Source: Ailurus styani (Eukaryota > Chordata > Mammalia > Carnivora > Ailuridae). Taken from it: a DNA stretch of 64,000 bases. The notes under the pieces were generated by a model that saw only the letters and a program-made list of their open reading frames with translations, was not told where the DNA came from and ran no database searches. This document shows, piece by piece, positions 10,757 to 22,204 of the stretch; position 1 is the stretch's first letter, and each line of letters starts with the position of its first letter. Made by a program: the position numbers and the translations under genes. The DNA is taken from the NCBI GenBank assembly GCA_002007465.1, contig LNAC01000109.1:4074432-4138431 (forward strand). The letters run 5' to 3'.

Positions 10757-10985
10757 TTTTTTTCTTTCTTTCTTTCCTTTTTTTTTCTTTTAAGATTTTA
10801 TTTATTTGTGTCAGAGAGAGAGAGAGAGAGAGAGAAAGCACAAGCAGGGGGAGCAGCAGGCAGAGGGAGAAGCAGACTCCCCCCTGAGCAAGGAGCCCGA
10901 TTTGGGACTCAATCCGGACCCTGGGATCATGACCCAAGCCAAAGGTAGATGCCCAACTGACTGAGCCACCCAGGCATTCTAGGGA
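10757..10985 (-). mobile_element. Can-SINE
   Basis: An irregular T-rich tail (10757-10793) precedes AAGATTTTATTTATTTG, a GA run and the core, ending CTGACTGAGCCACCCAGGCATTC. GGGCTGATTTCTGTTC (10741-10756) and AGGCTGATTTCTATTG (10986-11001) form the target-site duplication. The GGATCATGACCC core is mutated. Confidence 0.93.
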
Positions 10986-11074
10986 AGGCTGATTTCTATT
11001 GCTAGAAGCCTCTTTTCTTTGGCAAAATGTCACTGATGACCTATGTGTTCCACCATCTATGTGTTCTAACCGTC

Positions 11075-11500
11075 TGTGTTAGGCAGAATTTTGGCTCCTG
11101 TGACCTTTGCCCCCTGGTGTTATTCCTGTAAATATGTTACATTACATGGCGAAAACAGCTTTGCAGATGTAATTAAGGTAACTGCTCAGCTGACTTTGGG
11201 AGATTATCCTGGATTATTGTGTGAACCTAATCTAATCACATGAACCTGTAAAAGCAGAAATCCTACTCCAGCTGGAAACATAAAATCAGAGATTTAGGGC
11301 AGGGCCAGGATAGGATGTAGGAACCATGTGCCAGGCAGACTGGGACCTCAGTCCTGCAATCGTGAGGAACAGATTTCTGCTAGCAACTCAAAGAGCTTGG
11401 GCCCTTTGATTTAAGCCTTGTTGAGACCCTGAGCAGAAGAGCCCGCTGAGTCATGTAGTGCTCAGACTGTTGACTTACAGAACGGTTAGGTAATGAAGGG
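11075..11500 (+). mobile_element. MLT1-type LTR (MaLR)
   Basis: It begins TGTGTTAGGCAGAATTTTGG. It contains TAAATATGTTACATTACATGGC, GATGTAATTAAGG and GAGATTATCCTGGATTAT, the usual order of motifs in an MLT1 LTR. The 3' half is more diverged. MaLR LTRs are remnants of ancient ERVL-related retrotransposons; there is no internal region here. Confidence 0.75.
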
Positions 11501-11869
11501 GTATCATTGTTACTTATGATAGGACCTCAGAGTTACCAGTGACCGTTGGCCATCCTTCATGCTTTACATCCCAGTGTTAATCATGACTGGTCCATTCTAC
11601 TCTGGAAAACTCATGGGACAGTCCCTGTCCCCATTCCCAAGACCATCTTGCAGTACTTAAGCCCTTCCTGAATTACAAGCATCCCCTTACCACCTGCTCC
11701 ACTCCACCCTGCGTGTGTCCACTAGGACAGATGGGTGATAGCATCCAGTTTTCTCAGGACTGAGGGGTATTGCAGGACATTGAGCTTCGAGTTTTAAAAC
11801 TAGGAAATCATGGCAAACTAGGATGAGTCAGTCACACTACTGTTTGTTGCCTGCTCATGACTGAGGCTG

Positions 11870-12300
11870 CTGCTTAACATAAAGGCTGGTCGTACCAGAT
11901 ATTTGTTTCTATAGCCTTCTTTGCAGTTTGGACTTGGGTGTATGAACTAATGTAGGTCAGTGGGATCAAAGAGAAGTCTCTTGGGATGTTTCTGGGAAGC
12001 CAGTTAACAGAGATGCACAGAGAGAAATGGCCCATCTTACTGCCTTTGAATGTCTTTGTGTGATGGTGTGATGTCCGGAACTGCAGCAACCTTCTTGTGA
12101 TTGTGAGTGGGATCAAGTCAATAAGCTGATAGAGGAGAAAGCTGGAAGGAGCCCAGGTCTTTGAAGACATGGCTAGCCTACTGCACTTGCCCCATAGATA
12201 GCTTCTTTTGGACATCTTGTTATGGGAGATAATATTATTGTAGTCACTTTGAATTAAGTGTTTCTGTTTCTGGCAGATGAAACCATCCTCATGGATGAGA
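11870..12300 (+). mobile_element. Ancient interspersed repeat, family not assigned
   Basis: The phrases CTGCCTTTGAATGTCTTTGTGTG, GGAACTGCAGCAACCTTCTTGTG and TTGTTATGGGAGATAATATTATTG recall a dispersed mammalian repeat in this order. It is probably an LTR of an old endogenous retroelement. The identification is from memory only and the sequence is well diverged. Confidence 0.4.
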
Positions 12301-13305
12301 TACTAAGGCTATGGCTTACTCTGCTTCCTGAACACCTATCCCTACATCTATGAGCACTTTGGAATTGTCTCCAGTAGCACTTTGATCACACTGCATTGAC
12401 ATTTATGAGCCCCAACTCTTTCTAAGTTGAAATTCCAACGTATAAAGATGAGTTTTCTTTCAAATGCACAGGAGCTAAAGCAGACAGCAGGATGGCATAG
12501 AGACTTTGACAAGGGAGCTTAGGAGAGAGAAAGGCAGTTGAGGGAAGGCAAGATGGGAATTGAGTACTGTTTTCTCACGTCCTTGAGGCATGAAGGCATG
12601 GGGAGATGGGTAGCGAGTTGACAATGCCTGCTATGGCAAAGACATTGTCGAGGGTGGTGCTCAGAGGATGCAGCCCATCAGCTTGGGCGGTGGGGAGGGG
12701 GTGGGAGGCATGGGAGGTGCTACCTGGCACCATGTGACATATGGTTACATAGTTAGCATGTCTGACTGCCCCACTTTGAGTCCGAGAGGCAGGCAGAGTC
12801 AGCTGAGGAGGTAACTACCACTCTGAGCCACAAATGTGGAATCAAACATTGAGATGCACAGTTGGTGCTGCTGGCGTGCAGCTCGGGAACCATCTGTCAG
12901 CGATGAGACCCAGCGAGTCTCACTGCTCTCAGGAGATGTGGAGTAAGCGCAGAAGATGAGTGAAAACAAGTTCTCACCGATTTTAGAGAAATGTCATTGG
13001 CACTCTTCATTTCTAGTGGGAAGCCTTTGTCGCTGTGACCACGAACGTATTTCAGCGAGCTTCCATGGGCTCATTTGTGTCTCTGACCTCCTTACCTGAT
13101 CGGCAGGTCTTCATTCAGTTCGGATGCTGTCCAGTTTTCCTAACCTGAGGTTTTTGGGGAGCTCACCCTCACAGTTGGGGGGGCGGGTTGCAGGGCAGAA
13201 GATGTGTAAGTGTGCTGCTGAAGGGACAGGAACATCTTCAGGTTGGGGTTCTCTGTGCTCATGAGGGGCAAGTGATAGGTAATATAGCTGTTTTCTCAAA
13301 CGCGA
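12301..13305. other. Single-copy DNA
   Basis: I see no repeat family and no coding frame of note. A G-rich run sits at 12685-12712. Confidence 0.45.
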
Positions 13306-13309
13306 ATCT

Positions 13310-13695
13310 AATCTTGGTGCTTCATTGCCTCAAAACTTCGAGTACCTTCCACTGCCTTTAGGATTAGCCCTTGCCATGATGTACAAAGGCCATTCACAGA
13401 CTGACCTCGGTTTACCTGGCAAGTCTCATCCCTTGACCTTCTGCTGTCAGCTCCAGCACCTGTCGATATTGTACCAAGAGTATTTCCCAACCCAACTCTG
13501 ACCTTCTCACTTACGTTCCTTTACGATACCATTCTCCTCTGGATTCCTGGTGAAGTCCTACCATGTGTATCTCCTCAGAGCCAGCACCCCTCCATGATTT
13601 CCTTTTGTATGTGCTCCTGGGAAGCAGGTGATCACCTGGCAGAATGCCTGGCACATACAGTGGGCTCAATAAGGGGTCTTTGGATTGAGTTCAGA
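13310..13695 (+). mobile_element. L2 3' end
   Basis: The sequence follows the L2 3' region. CTTCCACTGCCTTTAGGATTA is followed by CAAAGGCCATTCACAGACTGACC and a long pyrimidine-rich part. It ends CAGAATGCCTGGCACATACAG...CTCAATAAGG, the typical L2/MIR terminal phrase. It is old and non-coding. Confidence 0.65.
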
Positions 13696-13825
13696 TGAAC
13701 TGAGTTCAGGTCCACCTCTTCATAACTTGAATATTGGCCTTGGTTCTTCCCTGAACACCTGTGAGACCTATCTGTTGCTCTTCCACAGGGCTGATTAAAT
13801 TTTGAAGGTAGCCATGGGCACCTAC

Positions 13826-13946
13826 ATTTTTATTTTTAAGATTTTATTTATTTTTAAGTAAACTCTACACCCAACGTGGGAGCTCAAACTCAAAACCCCA
13901 AGTTCAAGAGTCTCATGCTCCCCTGACTGAGCCAGCCACGCGCCAT
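13826..13946 (-). mobile_element. Old short-type Can-SINE
   Basis: The body is TTTTTAAGTAAACTCTACACCCAACGTGGGAGCTC, ending CTGACTGAGCCAGCCACGCGCC. This is the short, older subfamily that lacks the GA-rich middle of the young elements. About 120 bases remain. Confidence 0.88.
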
Positions 13947-14029
13947 GCCATAGGCTCTTATTTATCCTTTGCTTTTTCATTCTGCAAGTGATCACAATAA
14001 TTACACAGGTTTCTGATGAACAGCCCTTA

Positions 14030-14200
14030 TTAGTGTGCAGAGCTTTTAAAGCATTACTTCATTTGACCCACAGATGACTCCAGAAGGATGGTGAAGCAGA
14101 TATAAATCTGTCATTATCCCCATGTTAGAGATGGAGAAATTGAGTTTTAGCAGGGATGGGCGACCTATGTGCTGGGTCACATAGGGGGATTTGAGTTCAC
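14030..14200 (-). mobile_element. MIR
   Basis: GAGCTTTTAAAGCATTACTTCATTTGACCC, then TCATTATCCCCATGTTAGAGATGGAGAAATTGAG, is the antisense of the MIR body and 3' part. Its right part falls in the duplicated segment at 14139-14372. Confidence 0.72.
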
Positions 14201-14372
14201 CTGACTCACATTCCTGTGTGATTTTATGTGCTTTATTGAGTTCTGGTCATCTTGGCGCCTCTACTCTGAATGCCCTCTAGCTTGAAGAAGAAATTTCAGC
14301 TTTGGCGCTCAGGTTAGGAGAGCGTTTTATCTTTTGGGTTGTGGTTGTCTTATGTTGTCCGTGGTTGGAAGC
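14139..14372 (+). repeat. Tandem duplication, copy 1
   Basis: These 234 bases are repeated at 14374-14607 with one difference (GAGAGCG here, GAGAGTG there). Only an N at 14373 separates them. An assembly join is more likely than a real duplication. Confidence 0.93.
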
Positions 14373-14373
14373 N

Positions 14374-14607
14374 ATTGAGTTTTAGCAGGGATGGGCGACC
14401 TATGTGCTGGGTCACATAGGGGGATTTGAGTTCACCTGACTCACATTCCTGTGTGATTTTATGTGCTTTATTGAGTTCTGGTCATCTTGGCGCCTCTACT
14501 CTGAATGCCCTCTAGCTTGAAGAAGAAATTTCAGCTTTGGCGCTCAGGTTAGGAGAGTGTTTTATCTTTTGGGTTGTGGTTGTCTTATGTTGTCCGTGGT
14601 TGGAAGC
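14374..14607 (+). repeat. Tandem duplication, copy 2
   Basis: This is the second copy of 14139-14372. The unique flank resumes at 14608 (GGGATGGGGTTACAG). Confidence 0.93.
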
Positions 14608-14982
14608 GGGATGGGGTTACAGACCCTGGTTCGGATAGAGCATGACCTATCAGAATGCAGAATGGTGACCAGAGGACCCACGAGTTTCAGGGAGTTTGCC
14701 GAGTGTTACTGATCAGGCCCTAGGAATATGAAGTTTTGCTCCCCAACCCCCACCCCTTGGGGTCTCCCTCTGAGAGCTGCCAGGCTCTGCTTCAAGCTGA
14801 CCTCTGGCAGAGTGCAAAGGTATAAGCACCCTAATTGTTCACAGGTCCTGCAACAAAAGTGCACAACATGGGTCAGCTGAATTCAGTGGCCTCCTAAACT
14901 CAGAGAATCACTCTACCAGATCTGTGGAAGTGCCACTTTTTGATGAAACCACCACCAGGCCTGAATTCCTCTTTCTTAAGTT

Positions 14983-15222
14983 GTGTATGTGCAACAGCAT
15001 GTGTACTGTGTTGTGTGTGGGTTGTATCTCTGTGTGTTGGATGTGTTGTGTGTATTGTATCTCTGTGTGTTGGGTTGTGTGTGTTGTATCTCTGTGTTGG
15101 GTGCGTTGGATGTATGTGTTGGGTGTGTTGGATGTGTGTGTATTATGTCTCTGTTGTGTTGGGAGGTGTGTGTCAGGTGTCTGTGTTGCTTTGTTGGTGT
15201 GTGTGTTGTGTGTTGTCAGGAG
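14983..15222. repeat. TG-rich degenerate minisatellite
   Basis: This 240-base stretch is almost pure T and G on the plus strand. The phrase GTATCTCTGTGTGTTGG recurs at 15024 and 15057, shortened at 15086 and decayed near 15143, giving a repeat unit of about 29-33 bases. The strand asymmetry keeps several reading frames open by chance; these are not genes. Confidence 0.85.
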
Positions 15223-16685
15223 AGGGAGAGGGGACACAGGAGGAAGGAATCGGTCCTCTCACCAGGAATGGCAGGGATGTTGAAAAATCTCCTCTAAATC
15301 GCTAATCTCTTCACCCAAGATTAAACAAATAAAATTGTTGGCTTGAAGAAGTCAGATTCTTGACGACTCCAAAGAGACAGCAGCAAAGTGAATCAAGGAG
15401 CTTAGCTCCATATCAGCGAAGAGATAAAGGGGCTCCGGCTCCGAATGACAGTTTGAGCAATATACCCTAATCCGATTACCAGGGATTCGGAGTCAGTCTG
15501 TATTAAGTGGGTTTTTAAAAATGGATGCTGAAGAGTTCTCGTCATCCACAGAGTTCAGTTCTTCCTCAGGGCGAAGTAAGCCTCCCCTGGAACTCAGGGT
15601 GAAGGGGCAGAAGGTGGGTGAGGCTGGGTGAGGGGCAGCAGGACCATCCCTTACAAGGCTCCTTTGTTCGCTCGGGGCTTTGTTGAAGCTGTCAGCTTCT
15701 CCTCAGCCCAGAAGAGAGAAGGGGGTGGAGGGGACGGAGCGAAGTCAGGGGGCTGGATTCAACACCAAGTCAATTCTGCTGCGAGTTTTCTAGGTGGGGA
15801 GTGTTCACCTGGAGCACATTGGCCCCGTCCTTTCCCCTCCAGGCTGAAACGATCCTTCATGTAAAAGTTGTCCCCTGGGATTTGGCATCTTTTAATGCTT
15901 TATTTACTGGAGAGAAAAGGAAGGCAACGTGGTGTGAAAGAATAGAAAAAGGTGTATTTCCGTTACAGATTAATTAATCTCGGGGGACTTGGGTGGAAAT
16001 CCTGGTGTGAGGTGAGGCATGAGAATACAATTTACAAGTAACAGACGCATTCTGGAGACCCGAATTCCAACCTTCTGACTCCCGTGTTTCAAATCCAAAC
16101 CAGGTACTTTAAGACTGATGCTTGTTACCTAATGGAACACTGATGTCTTGTGTATTTCCTCAATGAGACGCTTATTTCTAGAGCAGATACCCAGAATTTG
16201 TATGGGCTGGATTATATTTTGAATCTAATTTCACCTGGAAATTGGCTGGCAAATAATTGAAGTGTACCTACCCTTAGCCTGGGTGGGGAGGGGAGTACCT
16301 TGTGAGTCCTTGAGCAGCAAGCCTGGATGGAATCTTTAACGTAAGAGATGCCTGATGTTCTTCTAAGAATTGGGAATGGCATCTGATCTATACTGAGAAC
16401 TCAGTTAACCCGCCTGAGCGACAATGATTTGCTTCTAGCTCTGCTTAGAAACCAAACTTAAGGGGACAAGGCGAGAGCCCGTTAGATTTCTGTGGCACCC
16501 CTTGATCTCAGAGAACCCATAAACGGGAGTCTGTTTTTCCTAACACATACACAAAAGTAAGGCAGTTTCACGGGGTCGGTTTTCTTGTTTTAGTAGCTTG
16601 GGACTGAGGGACAGGTCTTGGGTAAATGCGTTGGTCACTGCCTGAGCTCAGAGGATTCTCCAGATTGTTCTACGGGGTAGGTAGT
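15223..16685. other. Single-copy DNA
   Basis: No repeat family is recognised. The part from 15380 to 15860 is slightly richer in GC and CpG than its surroundings but falls short of a CpG island. No splice-flanked coding frame was found. Confidence 0.45.
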
Positions 16686-16689
16686 AATT

Positions 16690-16862
16690 CCCAAACCTAG
16701 TTGGAATTCAACAGCACCTTGTGCCTGCTTATTGGAAATAGGCATTCCTGGCCCAATCCTAGACTGCGTCAGAATATCCAGGGATAGGGCTCAGGGACAT
16801 GGAATTATAACAGTTACACATTTAATGCTGCTCACCAGCGAGGTTGACCAGCAGGTCATCAC
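16690..16862. mobile_element. Possible hAT DNA-transposon remnant (MER20-like)
   Basis: CAGAATATCCAGGGATAGGGCTCAGGGACATGGAATT resembles the centre of the nonautonomous hAT-Charlie element MER20 (CAGAATCTC..GGGGCTGGGGCC..). Terminal inverted repeats are not clear. The assignment is tentative. Confidence 0.35.
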
Positions 16863-17266
16863 CGACTGGTGTAGGATATCTTGGCGCAGAAGAGGATCTT
16901 TCAGAGAATGTAGCAGAGGGTCTCAAGAGGGTTTGGCCCTTTCTAACTACCAAATGATGGCTGACCTTTTCTTCTAAAACCACCTTTTAAAATGTACGAT
17001 GACTAGTTTGGACTCAATCTGTAAAGAGCGTGGCTTATGTCAGAAATGTAAATATTTGGGTTGTTCAGATCCTTGTCTTTTATATTCTACAGCCAACAAA
17101 TGTCAGACTAAGATAAAATAAGTGATTTGCTGAGGCTCACCCTTCGAGTAAGCAGCAGAACCAAGGTTCAAACTGCTTTCTCAGATCCCAAAGTCCACGA
17201 TCTTTCTTCTACAGCATGCCTCCAAGTAAAGACAAAATGCAGGATCTTCTGTTCCATGGTTTCTCT
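16863..17266. other. Single-copy DNA
   Basis: Nothing is recognised in these 400 bases before the SINE target site. Confidence 0.4.
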
Positions 17267-17283
17267 CATTTAGATGGATTTTC

Positions 17284-17497
17284 TTTCTTTTTTTTTTTAA
17301 AAGATTATTTATTTATTTATTTATTTGACAGAGAGAGAGAGAGAGATCACAAGTAGGCTGAGAGGCAGGCAGAGAGAGAGGAGGAAGCAGGCTCACCGCC
17401 AAGCAGGGAGCCCAATGCGGGGCTCGATTGAAGGACCCTGAGATCATGACCTGAGCTGAAGGCAGAGGCTTTCATCCACTGAGCCACCCAGGCACCC
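17284..17497 (-). mobile_element. Can-SINE, young, perfect 17-base target-site duplication
   Basis: It has the young-class body with AGATCACAAGTAGGC and a CCACTGAGCCACCCAGGCACCCC end. CATTTAGATGGATTTTC occurs identically at 17267-17283 and 17498-17514. The (ATTT)n tail-proximal run is long. Confidence 0.96.
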
Positions 17498-17514
17498 CAT
17501 TTAGATGGATTTTC

Positions 17515-19030
17515 AACCAGGAGCATGCCTCGTTACCTTCAAGTCTTTGTTGTGGTTATTTGTGAACACAGATTGTTCCAGAAAGGAAAGGGGTCAGTAT
17601 TTCAGGATCTGTCAGGCAGGTCCTCAATGATCCCTGAGCACCTGAACCAGAGGCTGTGGGCCGCTGGAGTTCTCATCGGAAGCCTGGTGCACTGGAACAT
17701 GCTATTTTCCTATTTATGTGTGTGATTGGCTAATTTTCTTATCTCAAATGCAAGATTCATATTACACACAGTGCCATTTAAAGAAGCTAGGCTCCTTGCT
17801 TCAGAAAGATCCTCTTCCTCCCGGTGGAGTTAAAAGTTGCGTGTGGCAAAGGACATTTAGAAAGGGGTGGAGCGTGCTGCATTCAGAAATAAATGTGGGA
17901 TCTTGAGTCAAGGACGGGAGAGGCTGGAAACACAGATGTACCCAAAACGTCCACGGTTCTGCAGGCTGGAGTGGAAATGACTTTGGGGGTGGAGAACTGC
18001 CATGTTGTCTGAGTCGATGACTGGGGTTGGTGGCACTGATTGGGAACCTCGTTACAAAGGCAGCAGGAGTTCTAGAAGGGAACAAAGCAGAAACAGGATG
18101 CAAGGAGAGGAGAGCATAGAACAGCCAGTGCTTCAAAATGGCAAATCCAGAGTGGGGTGAGGTATCATTGAAGTTTGGAAGGTCTCTTCCAGATCGATCT
18201 CAAGGGCTGTGCCAGTGCCAAGAACGAACCAGGACAACCTAAACCTGGGGTGTGGCTTTTGATACAATCCTTTCCTCCTCACTTGTCTCTTGTGGGGGCA
18301 GAAAGGCAGTCCTTGGAGCGCCCCATTTGAACGGATAGTGGGTTTATTCCATTGTCTTGAAAAAGCTATGTCTAAAAACCTTAAAAAATAGGAGACTTTG
18401 GACAATGGGTATGCAAAGAAGAGAAAAGAGCGCAGCTAAGTTACAGCCCGTAGATGTCAGTAGAATCAAAAGGATCTGGCTAACAGGAAGCTGAATTCTG
18501 CACTGCTTCCAGGAGCAAGAATAGGACATTATTGATTGTGCTTCTATTCTTTGTCTGCAGCCAAGCTGCATAAGCCCATTCAAGGAAGGAGTCTCACCCT
18601 TTGGATTTCCATATCAAAGACGGAGTGGGGTTCTCTGCTGGCCTGTGTGGCAGTTTGACAGCCAATGTCCTACCTCAGATCAATGCCTTCTGCCAGTCAT
18701 TACCACAACGAGACTTCCTGATTTATCTGCCTTGAGAGTTTTATTCTTTCCAAATGATGTGCCAGGGAACTCTTAGGGGGAAGAAACCACAGCCTTTGGG
18801 CTCTGCGATGAGACCGTATTGCTCGCCCAGCGTATCTCCCTCCATGTTTTCTCTTGGCATCAGAATTAAGTGGGGTCTACAATGAAAAAGTCTGAAAACA
18901 AGATATGTGGATATTTTGAGCTGTAACCATTGTTGCCAGCTCTTCAAGTGTTTTTTGTTTTGTTTTGATTTTGTAACCAACGGAGGCTTTAATTGGAGAT
19001 AAATTATTCTCTGGATGCAGAGTATAGTCA
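17515..19030. other. Single-copy DNA, 1.5 kb
   Basis: No repeat or gene is recognised. Open frames here are short, mutually overlapping and without coding character. Confidence 0.45.
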
Positions 19031-19044
19031 GAAAAAGGATCTAG

Positions 19045-19190
19045 TCCGTCCTTCCTTCTTTGCGTCCATCCTTCCTTCTTTCCTTCCTTCCATCCATCCA
19101 TCCGTCCATCCATCCTTCCATCCTTCCTTTTTCCTTCCCACTCTCTCCCCTCCTCTTTCCATTTCTTTTCTTCTTTCCTTCCATTTTTCT
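19045..19190. repeat. Pyrimidine-rich (CTTC)n / (CCAT)n tract
   Basis: CCTTCCTT units give way to CCATCCATCCATCCGTCC and back to CTTCC and CTCC. The plus strand is almost purely pyrimidine over most of 145 bases. The Ser/Pro/Phe-rich translations here are low-complexity artefacts. Confidence 0.88.
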
Positions 19191-20755
19191 CTTCTGCATG
19201 AGAAACAGGCTTGGGAACACTAAAAAAACATCACCTAAATGTCACCAGGATATTCTGATTGCCGTTAGATATCATACTCACAGTGGGCTTTAGCTAGGAA
19301 GCAAATGGAGAACCTCAGTTCTCCCGTAGGACCAGGGCCACTCAAATACACCTTCACAGACTATTTTTAAGGCTCAGATTCTCACTGTTGACTTAACTTT
19401 TAGACATTTGAGTAAGAGAAGATGCTAACCTTTCAAAGAACTCTGGCTGTGCTTGGATGGTAAATAGGCCTCTAAGTCATTCAGGGGTTAAGCCATGCAT
19501 GTCTGTGCATGGTTATATGATGACTGTTCACACCCACTTAAAATTGTTTCCTCCTTTGGCTGCCATACTTTTACACCAGTGTTTCCCAAGCCCTGTATCT
19601 TGGAACACTCATTCCATTGAAAAGTCAATGGGTTCCATTCTGAATAAGTGTTCTGTGGTCTTCTCAGTTTTGGAAGTGCTGCAACATACTCTAGAATCCC
19701 GGACAGATCTCTGGATCTAAGGTTCTCTAAAGTCCTGGAGTCAATAAATCCCTTGATTAGGTTGATCCTTGGGTTTCCCTCAGGTAGTTGACCAGGCTAT
19801 TGTGCGTATCATTTATAAATGGTTGTGGATCCAGAGATGGCTGCCCTACCAGAGTATTTCTTTTTCCTGATCAGGCCTCCTTTGGCATCTTGAAATCTAC
19901 TTTCTTCTTTTGCTTCTGTGTCTTTCTTCCTAGGCACTGCTTAAGGTTTTCATCCACTTTTATGGATTTGTACAGAAAGTAACCTCAACTCAATGGAGGG
20001 TCGTGGTCTTTCTCCTGTTTCTGTTTTTACCTACTTGTCTTCCTCAGAAATCTATCTGGAGGTCCGTCCCCCTCCACCCCCACTCCATTCCCCTCAACTA
20101 CACTGATTTAATCTTTTTCTGCAACTCAGCTTTCACTTCCAGTTTCTTTATGTGTTAATGACACTGACATTCTCCCTCAACCAAGGGAAATCTTGAAGTC
20201 GCATTTAACACCCTACACTCCTCCCCTTGGAAAAATAATTGCTGACATTTTCATAACTATCTTGAGAACTCTTGCTTCTATGGAGAAACATTTAACATGA
20301 AAAGGGTGATACAAATATGAAGCATTCAATCTGTGGATTTCAATGACTCAGAACAAATGGTTGGTGTCAGAAAATGTTAAGTCTAATTGGGATGATATTT
20401 CTTAGAGAACTCTGCTGGGAGTCTCCCCTCCTCCCCAATTTAGAGCCAAACAAGCAAAGGAAAAAAAAATGATCCAGAGAGTTAAAAGAGCAATAGATTA
20501 CTGTTTCCCAAACTGGAAAGAGGTGGAAGGCTGGCCAGGGGTACATGCTGGAGAATTCTGGGAACACATTGAGTTGGGAATGTATCCAGTGGCGTGCAAT
20601 GCCCACATATGAAGTGCTCTGCCACCCACAAGGAGTCCTGGTGTCTTTGGCTCCGTGTTTTATCGTGTCTGTGAAACCACTGTAGAAATGGATGGAAATT
20701 CAGATGGACACACTAGCGCTTCAGCAAGGCGTGACTTCAAACTGAATACGTTTCC
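19191..20755. other. Single-copy DNA
   Basis: No clear repeat is seen. A segment from about 19575 begins like a hAT element (CAGTGTTTCCCAAGCC), but I could not find the matching other end. Confidence 0.4.
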
Positions 20756-20770
20756 CTCTTCCTCATTCTT

Positions 20771-20964
20771 TTTTTTTTTTTTTTAAGATTTTATTTATTT
20801 ATTTAACAGAGACACAGCGAGAGGGAATAGAAAGAGGGGGAGTGGGAGAGGAAGAAGCAGGATTCCGGCTGAGCAGGGAGCCCAATGTGGGGCTCGATCC
20901 CAGGACCCTGGGATCATGACCTGAGCCGAAGGCAGATGCTTAATGACTGAGCCACCCAGGCGCC
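20771..20964 (-). mobile_element. Can-SINE
   Basis: It runs from a T13 tail to TTAATGACTGAGCCACCCAGGCGCC. CTCTTCCTCATTCTT at 20756-20770 and CTCTATTCCTCATTCTT at 20965-20981 form the target-site duplication. The body carries GACACAGCGAGAGGG, an intermediate subfamily. Confidence 0.94.
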
Positions 20965-21069
20965 CTCTATTCCTCATTCTTGAAGCCGCCCTCACCTCCC
21001 CTTTGCTCGTTTTTCTGTAGACTCCTTTATTCCAGGAACTCGGTATCGACATTGACATCTCGCTGACCT

Positions 21070-21380
21070 CACTGTATATTTAGTAAGGAGATTCTGATGG
21101 CAGGTGGCAGCCCCGATCAGGAGACCACCTTGAAGATGGGTCGAACGGCTAGCAGCACGTTCCAGATTCCCATGGAAACCACCCAGATCCTGTATTTCTC
21201 TATAAAATCCCTCCGCTTTTACCCTGGGCAGGCGTGTAGTCTTGGAGGCATCAGCCTGCTGCAGCCTCCTGTGCCTGGCAAAGTAATAAATTTTCTTCCT
21301 TCTTTACACCCAAACTCTGTCTTCTCGTTACATATTTCAGCTTTGGAGCACAGAGGTCAGTTTTCAACAACAGCTGCAAT
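21070..21380 (+). mobile_element. Probable solo LTR (retroviral type)
   Basis: CTCTATAAAATCCC (TATA box near 21201) is followed about 80 bases later by AGTAATAAATTTTC (a poly-A signal). A U5-like CTCTGTCTTCTCGTTACATATTTCAGC comes next. This promoter-R-U5 layout is typical of a solo LTR of an endogenous retrovirus. No gag, pol or env sequence is present. Confidence 0.5.
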
Positions 21381-21484
21381 GCTTAGAATTGAGTTTCATC
21401 ATATTTGAACCCCCTTTGTGGTCTGGTGAAGGGGGTGGGGCTCACAGCATTCCCTCCAGCTTGCTCTTTAAAATAAACCTTGAG

Positions 21485-21745
21485 GAGCACCTGGGTGGCT
21501 CAGTCAGTTAGGTGTCTGCCTTTGGCTTAGGTCATGATTCCAGGGTCCTGGGATCAAGTCCCATGTAGGGCTTCCTGCTCAGCTGGGAGCCTGCTTCTCT
21601 CTTTCCTCATGCACTCTCTCTCTCTCTCACTGTCTGTCTCTCATGGTTCTATGGTGACTATATAATAAATTCTTAGAAAATAAATATTAAAAATTCTTAA
21701 GTAAGTAAATAAATAAATACTTAAAAAAATAATGTAAGAAAACCA
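21485..21745 (+). mobile_element. Can-SINE with long decayed tail
   Basis: It starts GAGCACCTGGGTGGCTCAGTC and includes GGTCATGATTCCAGGGTCC. It ends in an irregular (TAAA)n-rich tail about 80 bases long. CCTTGAG precedes the element and recurs after it (near 21753), a probable target-site duplication. Confidence 0.9.
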
Positions 21746-22000
21746 AACCAACCTTGAGTGCACTAATTACACTAGCCATAGAAATGATTTCTTTGAATTC
21801 TGTTCCTTGGCTCCTTAATTTTTTTTCCTTCTTACAAAAGTAGGATATGCTCATCAAAGAAAAATACAAATAGGCCAAGAGAATAAATAAACAACATCTA
21901 TAATTCCATGCAACCAGGTGGCTTGGTATGAATCTTGCCATTCATAGTTTTGTTCACACACATTCAAGTGGATGCACACACTCCTTTACAAAGATCATTC

Positions 22001-22196
22001 TTTTTTTTTTTTTTTAAGATTTTATTTATTTGTCAGAGAGCGAGAGAGAGCACACACACACAGGCCAGGGGAGGAGCAGAGGGAGAAGCCCTCTCCCCAC
22101 TGAACTAGGAGCTGGATGTGGGTCTTGATCCAGGACACTGGGATCATGACCTGAGCTGAAGGGAGATGTGTAACAACTGAGCCACCCAGGCACCCC
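22001..22196 (-). mobile_element. Can-SINE
   Basis: A T15 tail leads through AAGATTTTATTTATTTGTCAGAGAGCG and a CA run to AACTGAGCCACCCAGGCACCCC. The core has drifted (AGCTGGATGTGGGTC), so it is an older copy. Confidence 0.93.
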
Positions 22197-22204
22197 ATGA
22201 CCTT

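Noticed and set aside
15020..15150. CRISPR-like regular spacing of short repeats
   Set aside because: This is a degenerate TG-rich minisatellite in a mammalian genome; units are unequal and there are no unique spacers or cas genes.
14924..15305. Cys/Val-rich open frames in three forward phases and a His/Thr-rich one on the reverse strand
   Set aside because: They come from the TG-rich minisatellite, which lacks stop codons by composition.
15380..15860. Possible CpG island
   Set aside because: CpG count is only slightly above background and the stretch is not consistently GC-rich.
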